NCBI GenBank assembly: GCA_905250025.1
Contig: CAJNOJ010000079.1
Coordinates: 1,597-65,596, forward strand
Direction of reading: 5' to 3'
Length of the DNA: 64,000 nucleotides
From: Adineta ricciae
Lineage: Eukaryota; Rotifera; Eurotatoria; Adinetida; Adinetidae
Part shown: positions 56,127 to 64,000 of the stretch, piece after piece
Layout of the letters: each line of letters opens with the position of its first letter
Position numbering within the stretch: the stretch's first letter is position 1
Made by a program: the position numbers and the translations under genes
Notes under the pieces: model-generated
What the model was told of the DNA's origin: nothing
The model's input: the letters and a program-made list of their open reading frames with translations, nothing else
Databases searched by the model: none

Positions 56127-57680
56127 TCACTGCGGAATAAAAGATAAGTGTGGCATTGGCGTAATCACGGTACCAGCCGAAAATGGTGTGCTTTGCGACG
56201 ACGGTGAATACGGTGGATGGTTACTTCTGATCCCATAGCTAAAATGAAGAATACAGTATTGATAAGAGACTTTCAAAGGTTTTTTACTTGAAATGAGTAC
56301 GATGTATGTTGTTTTCATCCGATGGTTCTTTGCAGATTTTACTGATTTCAGCGCGTCTAATATGTAACTGATCACGTGTTAATTTGATCGGCGATGGCGG
56401 TGTCAGGGTTGGTAGTGTTAAGCTGATTGTTCGGTTTGATTGAATTGATTGATCGAAATAACTGTTGTTTGTATTACTTAATATTGTATTGCGTAGACAA
56501 GTAATAATTTCTCCATCGGCTAGCATTCGACCATGTGGGGATTTATGTTCATGTGCACGTAGATATCGATAAACATTGATATTACCTTCATCAGTTTGAC
56601 ATTTCAGTAATATACAAATACGAGTACCATCTCTACCATACTAAACAATCGATGTGACAAATAAATTCAATGGAAACTGAGCTTACAACAGTAGCACGTA
56701 AACGTTTGTTTAAAACAAGTTGTTTAAATGTTAAACGTATTGTATCAGAAAAGGTGGGTTTGACTGCTTCACTAAAAATACATTCCACAGCCTAATAGCA
56801 GATAAACAATGCTGAATACAAAGAAGATATTTGTTACTTTAAAGGGAAATAAATAAAATTGTTCAGGTAACCATTTCAACTGCGAAACATTGACATATAA
56901 TGATGAACCGTAATCAACAAGTCGTACACGAGCGCTTGGTTGTGTCGTAATCGTTGGTCCTTCACTTTTCGATACAATCAATGCTCGATGCCACGATGTT
57001 TCATAATGTAAGGCAACTAACTGACCGACATAAACTTGTTTGAGAGATTCGTAACTAACAGCAACTAAGGAGAGTATTTCAATAAATTGACGAAATTTAC
57101 GTTCATTTCCAGAAGATAATTCTCGTTCAACCCAAAATTCACCGTCACTAGTTAAAATGTCTTTCACTGTGCAATAAAACTTCGCACCTAAATTTTCGAA
57201 TGTGTCGCCATCGCATATTAACCTGAGGAAAGACAATACCTTTTGTAAATCGAAATGGTTCACCATCGAGAATACATAGATCAGGTAGACGCTGTTCGAT
57301 TAATAATTGAAGATCTTCGATGATATCGTTATGACCAATTGGACTCGATTGATTTTGCTCGTAATTCCTAATATGAAAGGAATTTCTAAAGATAGATTTT
57401 GTTATTCTACGTACGGTGTATACGTAGTCGGCTCAATAGATGAAGTATATGACGAGGTTGATTGAGGTAACATTGGAGAAACGATTCGTTTTGGTAATGC
57501 TTGTTGAGATAGTTCGTAGTGTTGCCATTGAAGTCGAGAACTGCTGGTAGTAATTGGAGAATCATTCGAGACGTTTAAGATTTTGCTTGTTGTAAATTTA
57601 CGAGTCTTTTCATCAAATTTCGATACCGTTGAACGATCTTCGTTGATAGATAAAACATCTTTTTTCACATCACCAGCCAT
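56127..57680 (-). CDS. Tudor-domain protein
   Basis: Six exons (57680-57415, 57367-57264, 57187-56838, 56791-56687, 56640-56288, 56238-56127) join in frame to 429 aa. The centre is an extended Tudor domain: KFYCTVKDILTSDGEFWVER, then YVGQLVALHYETSWHRALIV, then the core RVRLVDYGSSLYVNVSQLKW and the following LPEQFYLFPFKAVECIF helix-strand. The YVG...WHRA...VDYG pattern is the TDRD type that can bind symmetrically dimethylated Arg, although the full aromatic cage was not verified. The N-terminus is Ser/Thr-rich, and the C-terminus is Pro/Ser-rich (SPSSQSTPFSAGTV). Tudor proteins of this kind scaffold PIWI/piRNA granules in germ cells. The exon 2-3 junction chosen avoids a frame change near 57250. 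Confidence 0.78.
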
Positions 57681-58430
57681 TGTAGCAAGAAAATCTACAA
57701 ATTTGCGAAAGAAAAATTACTACTAGTTGACAGAATTATACAAACAAAGACACGAAATTCTTTGTGTCTACGTAGATTTATTGGTCGAAGTGGAAACGTG
57801 CACTGTACATATATATCTTCTTTCGATTCTGTGTTCGATACATAGCAGAGTAGACGTTAACTATATTTACTGTGATGAGTCATACATTTTATCCGAACGA
57901 ACATGATATCTTGAGGGTGTGGGAGAAGGTAAGACACATTTTCAAATCATAAGAATGGTACGTTAAAGAAGTGTTTTAGCTTTTCTTTCACTCTAATTCA
58001 GCATAATAATGTAGAACACGAATATTTTCTTTCGACATCGTCAGAATGAAAAATGTCAACTAATTGATTTTTTTGTCGGTCACAAATACTAACACAACAT
58101 GTTTTCCATCTTTCGTATTCAAACCTCAAATAAGCTTACTTCATTTTTTCTCATACAATCTTCCTACTAGCGATAGTAGTCATCGTCAGATATAGAAATC
58201 TTCAATCAATCTTCAAGTAAACTAGGAAAGCTTTGTCAATTTTTTTGATATTCTCACAACATAAAAAGTTGTTTTATCTGTTTCTTTAACTTCATTGGTT
58301 TAAATTTCATATGCACTAGTTGCATGCATATCTCTCTTTCTTTCTTTCTTTTTTCTGTTTCTATACTCTTACCACGTCCACGACGATAGAGGTTCACTGC
58401 ATGACAACATTTTCTCGTTAGAATTCGATC
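57681..58430. promoter_or_regulatory. Divergent upstream region, Tudor gene and FBXO36
   Basis: This 750-bp spacer between divergent starts holds both promoters. A CTTT simple repeat runs at about 58333-58352. The short frame at 57874 followed by a GTAAGA donor could be a leader exon but has no independent support. Confidence 0.4.
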
Positions 58431-59338
58431 ATGGCGACTCAGAAAAGAATCATAATGCCTTCCAACTCCAATACTAGCACTGCTTATCCACCTGAAACTT
58501 GTGATACTCGCCTTTATTTGAAAGAGCATCCATTCTTAGCGGCACTTCTCCCGAAAACAGGAGTTCTATTCGAATGTGATGGTGATGCACCCTCACCATC
58601 GAAAGATTACGGTCAATTGCAAATCAGTATAGATAAAGTAGGAACCTTACGTCGACACAGTAGACATTCGCAGGAAAATTCGTTTAGATTATTCTTCGTT
58701 GGTGGAAAATAACTCTTCGTAACATTGAAGGTGCGATTTATCCGGGTGAAATAAAAACTTCTTTTGAAGATTTCTATCACGATGAACTTGCTCAACGAGA
58801 AATAAGTCGAATCTTCGGTCAGAAAACGCTCGAGTATTGTTTAAATCTCGTCTGTGGTCGATTTGATTGGCTCTCACGTTTACCATTGGCTGTTCAAATA
58901 AAAATCTTTTCGTACCTTAATCTCGACGATATTCCTCAAGTATCTTTGGTATCGAAATTATTTCGGACGATTTGTCGACACAATGATCTTTGGAAGATCT
59001 TCTACATTCATCAACATGGTCGACAAACGTTAGAAAATAAGAATTTATTACAATTAGCTGATAAACGCGGCTGGCGTCATGTGTTCTTTACAAATCGTTT
59101 GAAACTACAAATTGAATTGCGTCGAGAAGCTCAACTAGAACGGTATCATCCTGAAGATCCATCTGATTTAGTCAAAGCTCGTGAACGACGAAAACAGCTA
59201 CAGCCAAGTCCACCTGTGACACCTCGAGAGCAAACCATCGTGCGACGACATTCGTCACGAAAGGAACCCTTACCACTTCGAATAGGATCCGCACGAGCCG
59301 ATGTCGATAGTCGAACTAGCTCACAGACAGAACATTGA
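58431..59338 (+). CDS. FBXO36: F-box only protein 36
   Basis: Two exons (58431-58637 and 58688-59338) join in frame to 285 aa, longer than human FBXO36 (188 aa) at both ends. Matching blocks are PSKDYGQLQIS, ILRWWKITLRN (which spans the splice junction), GAIYPGEIKTSFEDF, IFGQKTLEYCLNLVCGRFDW, the F-box LPLAVQIKIFSYLNLDDIPQ with VSLVSKLFRTICRHNDLW, and GWRHVFFTNRLKLQIELRR. The F-box binds SKP1 in an SCF ligase. Substrates of FBXO36 are not known. The extra C-terminal tail is Ser/Arg/Pro-rich (QPSPPVTPREQT). The intron lacks splice ambiguity because reading through it brings a stop within 30 codons. Confidence 0.9.
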
Positions 59339-59721
59339 TCGTTTAATCAAATTTGTTTTTCTTTGTAAATCTTTTGCAATATGATATAATCGATGAAATA
59401 GTTCGGACGGTAAAATAAGATGTTTCCGAGCTCAATTCTAACTCATTTTCCGACTGTCAGAATGTAAAGTGGCGAATAATAAATCGAGCAAATCGGACGT
59501 CGTAGTTTTATCGCAAAAGAGAAAAAAAATACGCCAGGTATCTCACTCCAATGAAAAAAAAGAGGAAAATATTTGAGATTAAGTGTGTATACTTTACATA
59601 AAAAGCACGTGGTAACGAAAACATTGCGTTTCTTTTACACGAAAAAGCCAACAAAATCTATCATATGAATAAAAGCCCAGGTAGGTAAAACAGCAAGCGC
59701 ACTCCGTGAGATTTTATTTCG
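59339..59721. other. Intergenic between convergent genes
   Basis: Short AT-rich spacer holding the 3' UTRs of FBXO36 (plus) and LRR gene 1 (minus). No gene was recognised. Confidence 0.4.
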
Positions 59722-60729
59722 TTACAAAATGATTTCACAAAAGTTCGGCGATGTTTTTACATTCGAATAAATTTCACCAAGGCGACTTCTAGTGATATCT
59801 TTTTCATATGGCCGAAACCGATTCTTTTTCAAATTTAGGTACTTTAGTGTTGTGATATTATAGAATTCGTTTGGGAGACCGCTGAGTTGATTATATTTAA
59901 GATTCAGCCGTGAAAGGTTTCGAACTTGTTTAATTGTTTTGGAAATCGAACGAATAGAATTTTCAAGAAAATGAAACCTTTTTGGCTTGTTGTTTCTAAC
60001 CCCTAACGTTTCAATACCATCCAGATGAGTTAAATTAGAAGAGATTATATGAAGATCAACTAAGTTGGATAAGTTAGCAGGTAGGCGAGGCATTGGACAA
60101 GATGTGATAACTAAAGTTGTGAGAACAGGGGAATTGTCGATCGATTGCAAGAAGTCAAGAAACAGATTGTTCTTTAAGGTAAGAGATTCGAGATTTTGGA
60201 GTCCTGCCGGTAGACGTCTCAAAGTACTGTTCGTTATGGATAAGAACTTCAATGCAGGCAGGTTTCTGATTGTGTTAGGCAGTGAAACCAATGGAACATT
60301 AGTGAAAGATAAAAGTTGTAACCGAGTTAATATACTGATTCCTCTCGATAGGTGTTTAATATTCATATTCGATAGTTGTAAATCGACTAATGATGATGGT
60401 AGATATTCTATCTCGAAGATAGACTCGCTTGCTAAGTTGCATAAAGATGTGTTGCTGATTACCAGTTTCTGCAGATGTTGAAAACATGAGATGAACTTCG
60501 GAATACATGTTTTGTCTGCAATGTGTAGTTCAGTAATAGTTGAGTTTTCACCTTCGATAGCGTATGTTGTAAGCAAATCTGCTGTTGATTGTTTCCAAAG
60601 AATATCAAAAGGAAATTTGTCACGTATTTTAAACTCAGTTCCAAAGTCAGAACAGTTTATCAACGCGTGCGTTGATTGGATAACAATCCATAACATAAAT
60701 AAGCACGATGAGAACGTCATCGAATGCAT
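59722..60729 (-). CDS. Secreted leucine-rich-repeat protein 1
   Basis: This intronless 335-aa frame has a signal peptide (SCLFMLWIVIQSTHA), an N-terminal Cys pair and about nine LRRs, for example LQKLVISNTSLCNL, LQLLSFTNVPLVSLPNTIRN, LPALKFLSITNSTLRRLPAG and LSRLNLKYNQLSGLPNEFYN. The repeats follow the LxxLxLxxNxLxxLP consensus of the typical 23-residue class. There is no C-terminal membrane segment or LRR-CT Cys cap, so it is probably secreted. It is a paralogue of the gene at 61296-62381, with the same opening (FPFDILWKQ against FPFKLNFTSF) and the same terminal repeat wording, which points to tandem duplication. A role in recognition or matrix binding is possible but is not shown. Confidence 0.8.
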   Translation of the reverse strand: MHSMTFSSCLFMLWIVIQSTHALINCSDFGTEFKIRDKFPFDILWKQSTADLLTTYAIEGENSTITELHIADKTCIPKFISCFQHLQKLVISNTSLCNLASESIFEIEYLPSSLVDLQLSNMNIKHLSRGISILTRLQLLSFTNVPLVSLPNTIRNLPALKFLSITNSTLRRLPAGLQNLESLTLKNNLFLDFLQSIDNSPVLTTLVITSCPMPRLPANLSNLVDLHIISSNLTHLDGIETLGVRNNKPKRFHFLENSIRSISKTIKQVRNLSRLNLKYNQLSGLPNEFYNITTLKYLNLKKNRFRPYEKDITRSRLGEIYSNVKTSPNFCEIIL

Positions 60730-61295
60730 CTGAAGAGAATATTTCGTTCGTTAATAAAGAGTTGAGCTCAAAAGCTAGGTCCTTGGAAATTTCCAAGAGA
60801 AAAGAAAGGTATGTGTAGGAGTGATTCCGACAAGGTGTAGTCATGAATCATCAAATTTCACCATCAGAAAGCTTTCACAGAGGCCGAAGTTTAAGTCAAA
60901 TAGTCTTTGCCTACAAGTAAACCATTATACGAACAAAATGATACTAGTGTTAGAGCAAGAACAAATATATTCTCATAAAGATTCATCACGCATTGCATGC
61001 GTGCAGAAGCAATATTAACATGATCACGACATAACATCGAAATGTCGAATAAAGCGCTAACGAAAGGGGCATGCATGGTCCCACCCTATACGAGCCTCCC
61101 AATACGTAGTATAAAACTTGATTTCATTTAGTTGGAAGAAGAAAGATCAAAGTACAAGCAAGAAGTTTTTTGCTTTCTTCGTTGCCTATAGGTTGTCATA
61201 CGACACGTGATCATATATCCGATTGAATTACGTCATTTTATTATTCACACACCAACAATAAAACAAAAGTGAAAAAAAAATTAAACATTAAAATA
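60730..61295. other. Intergenic between tandem LRR genes
   Basis: About 565 bp between the two LRR paralogues. It presumably holds the promoter of gene 1 and the 3' UTR of gene 2. No coding frame is supported. Confidence 0.35.
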
Positions 61296-62381
61296 TTAAG
61301 CGTCTATTGTTGTGTTGATCATATTCGTCTTGATTTCGTTTATCGTTTCGTTCTTAAAATTGTTATTCCGAATCCATAGATGTTTCAATGTCTTTACTTG
61401 ATAAATATCCATCGGCAGAACATCCAGTTTGTTGTAGTCGAGATTGAGATAGCACAACTTCTTCACGTTTCGAATAAACGGTGTTAGATAACGAATCGAA
61501 TTTTTGCTAAAGTCAAAGTTCTTTCGTTCGTCTGTCCCATTGCCCAGTGTACCAATTTTAGAAACATCGTGAATCTTGTTGTTTCGCACGTATAGATTCA
61601 CTAGTTTCGGTAAATCCGTTGGAATCTCTTCTATCGAACAGTTATCTGCTGATAACGTCACCAAGTATGGATGTCCATTAAGACTTTGAATTGATTGAAT
61701 TCGTTTGTTATCGTTTATGTCGAAGGTAGTTAAACGAGAATTCTTAATGATAGTTGACGGAATCGACGATAAACTATTGTTGGATAACCGCAAGGTCTCC
61801 AACGATGACAATTCGCCAATTAAATCTGACACACTTTGTAAATCTGCACTGGTTATTTCAAGAGATTTGAGACGTCGAAATTTTCCTATTGTGTAGGGCA
61901 GCTCATTGAACGATGTGTTTTTGATAACTAAATGGACTAATGATGAGGAGAGTTGTCTGACAAACATCGGCACGTAAAAATAGAAAGTTGGAAATGTTGT
62001 ACCTTCCACATGCAATGAATGTAGACGAGTCAAACATGATATGCTTAGTGGAAGATATTGTTCATTAATAATGTTGATTGATTTAATGTTGCCGTATTCA
62101 TCCGTTTTGGCGGATGTTTTGGTTGATGAAAACGATGTAAAGTTAAGTTTAAATGGGAATGTTTGATTAACCAAGCCAATATCTGAATATGAAGGACAAT
62201 TTGGTACGAGACGGTGATGACGAATGTTTTGGATCTCTAAAAGATAAAGAAGAAGATAAGAGCACATAATATGAACAAGTATTGCTCAATTACTTGATGC
62301 TGATGGACTTAAGTCTCGAAGAGAAACACATTGCATTAAAATTAGACAACTGAACAATGTTAACAATATTAAAGGCTTCAT
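61296..62381 (-). CDS. Secreted leucine-rich-repeat protein 2
   Basis: Two exons (62381-62294 and 62236-61296) join in frame to 342 aa. Exon 1 encodes a signal peptide (MKPLILLTLFSCLILMQCVS). The body has about nine LRRs (LHSLHVEGTTFPTFYF, FRRLKSLEITSADLQSVSDL, SLETLRLSNNSLSSIPSTII, LCYLNLDYNKLDVLPMDIYQ) and ends in a short polar tail without a membrane anchor. It differs from its neighbour by keeping an intron just after the signal peptide, whereas gene 1 has none. The neighbour may therefore have lost the intron after duplication, or may be a retrocopy placed next to its parent. Confidence 0.8.
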
Positions 62382-64000
62382 TTTATATCTAAAATTTAAT
62401 TCATTTCATCATCGTATTTATACATTCAAGTTCCCCAGTAAACAATGACTAACTAATGTGTTAGAAGAGTGATTCGTCGTGGCAAAAAGTAGTGTGTCGC
62501 ACTTGGGAAGATGATTTCATGATTATGATGGAATTGCTTCAAGAAAAAAGGATCGATAACTATCCTAATGAACTGTGGTCGCTTTTCTAATACTGAATTA
62601 TATAGATATCGTCGGAGTCTGATATACTTCACACAGACAGGAAACGAAAAATGTTCTGGCTTTTCGTTCGCGGGCGACGAACCAATAAATACATCGATTA
62701 TTAATCGTCATCGTGATCGAAAAGAAATAATTGTGTAATTTCAGTGCAAAACATGGAAATAGTATAAATTCCTTGAAATAACCTTAGGTTCTATGTGTCA
62801 CAACGTACACAAGCGGTTTTTTCCCGGCGTAAAAACGTGCTTTTAAAGTAATGTCATTTATGACTACTTTAATTGCTTACCAAGTTGTACAGGTATATGA
62901 CAAATTAACACATATGTAATGAGTCACATATCTCATTCGATTTTTCAAAAGAATATTCTAGTTTTGTGTTATTGAGAAAGAACAGTAGAACTAGAGTCGT
63001 ATGTATAGTTCCCATAGAGAAGTTTAAATGTGGATACTATCGAAAACGAAACAGTCGTCCGTGTGCTGAAAGGTTTCAATCTCAAAGCAACTTGCGGAAA
63101 GAACGGCAAACAGCACTTTTTTATTTTAATAGAAAAGAAACGAACGAAAAAGCATTATCCTATTCGAAACTGAATCTCACTCGAGATAGTTCATAATGAG
63201 GTGCAAATTTTCTGCTGGAAGTATTCAACGCCTACTATCGTACTTGAACTCATTTGTAATATACATGAAATAACGTTCAACATGTATTCCGTTAAATTAG
63301 AAAAATATCAATACATACAGTTGATTAGACTTTACCTAAACATCTATATTGCCATTGTCATTTATTCTCTAAATGCTAGTAGCTATTTGCGTGATCTAAT
63401 GACAAAACGTGCCTTTGCATACGCTTTGACATACAGTGTCTCCTTATGACTCATGATTCTTGTTAGATCTGTTTTAAGAACGTGAACAAGGTTTATTGGT
63501 AATCACGAACAGCGAGTGAAAGCCTGTAAACAAGGCGCACACACAAGCTAGTATGATCAGCAGATATTTTCAATGTCATTATATTGAAAAATTCCTGTAC
63601 TGTTACATATATATATATACATGACTCATAGAAAAAAGCCAATGACACACATATCGAGACTAGCAGAACGAACAAAACATGTGTGTATGTCACAAATCAA
63701 TCTAAGATTTGGACAAAGTCAAATTGAGATCTCATTTTGATCCTGAAGTTATTTTCGATCCTGACGAAACTTGTATTCATAGATAAAAATACCTATAATT
63801 TTTAAACAGATACCTTCACTCCGTACGCAACGGGTCAGATAATAAATACATCCATCTTGAAGGTTACACACGTCAATTTCGATAAAACTGTTTATTATTG
63901 CCCAAATACTGACTTGTAATACATTCTGAACATATTTTCTTTTATTATTCTAAGAATCATTTCATTATGACGCTGAAAATACTAACTTATGATTTCTTTC
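62382..64000. other. Gene-poor right end
   Basis: About 1.6 kb is AT-rich with TATATATA at about 63608-63619. The open frames at 62966-63196, 63201-63449 and 63693-63493 have no recognisable motif. It includes the upstream region of LRR gene 2. Confidence 0.4.

Noticed and set aside
57241..57257. Possible 17-nt micro-intron in the Tudor gene
   Set aside because: It does not restore frame; a normal 76-nt GT-AG intron (57263-57188) does.
57874..57930. Short frame MSHTFYPNEHDILRVWEK followed by a donor
   Set aside because: No acceptor joins it in frame to FBXO36, and no other gene follows; kept only as a possible leader exon.

Overview
The window looks like a piece of a bdelloid rotifer genome (Adineta/Rotaria type). 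The case rests on several things seen together: gene-dense, intron-containing animal genes with very short introns (mostly 40-80 nt, GT-AG); an ADP-ribosyltransferase-TPR protein of the kind expanded in bdelloids; a divergent rhodopsin-like GPCR; intronless genes of fungal or bacterial flavour; and splice-acceptor-like sequences set directly against many start codons. The last point fits the spliced-leader trans-splicing known in rotifers. Two single-N positions (518 and 49838) mark assembly joins. The species call is inference.

Layout. 0-2 kb: a truncated acidic protein abutting a decayed LINE reverse transcriptase at an N. 2-31 kb: conserved, intron-rich housekeeping genes, nearly all on the minus strand. 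These are APLF (FHA plus two PBZ fingers), HGSNAT, TIM17, a small coiled-coil gene, secreted Xaa-Pro aminopeptidase (plus strand), an ABCC transporter with an in-frame TGA, a PPM/PP2C-like phosphatase, POP7/Rpp20, sulfiredoxin, PIGU, XPR1, Notchless (NLE1), two small membrane proteins (one PIGBOS1-like) and USB1. CUL1 runs divergently on the plus strand. 31-54 kb: a more accessory region holding an RBR E3 ligase, a fungal-type GH3 beta-glucosidase, an intronless 208-aa unknown, a Thr-rich type II membrane protein, the ART-TPR protein, an F-box protein, a GPCR, a short relative of the ART N-terminal domain, a glycosyltransferase-like protein, SLC25A51 and a secreted Cys-rich protein. 53-59 kb: three regulators (KLF, PAR-like bZIP, Tudor protein) and FBXO36. 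59.7-62.4 kb: two tandem secreted LRR proteins. The last 1.6 kb shows nothing recognisable.

The strongest unexpected signal is the arrangement of minus-strand genes into two tight same-strand clusters, sulfiredoxin-POP7-PPM phosphatase (gaps of 29 and 64 nt) and USB1-PIGBOS1-like-small TM protein-NLE1 (gaps of 41, 135 and 79 nt). A pyrimidine-rich AG acceptor lies at or just before each downstream start. They read as candidate trans-spliced operons. Exon joins given below were worked out by hand, and for most genes the summed exon length is a multiple of three and the joined protein matches the family across every junction.
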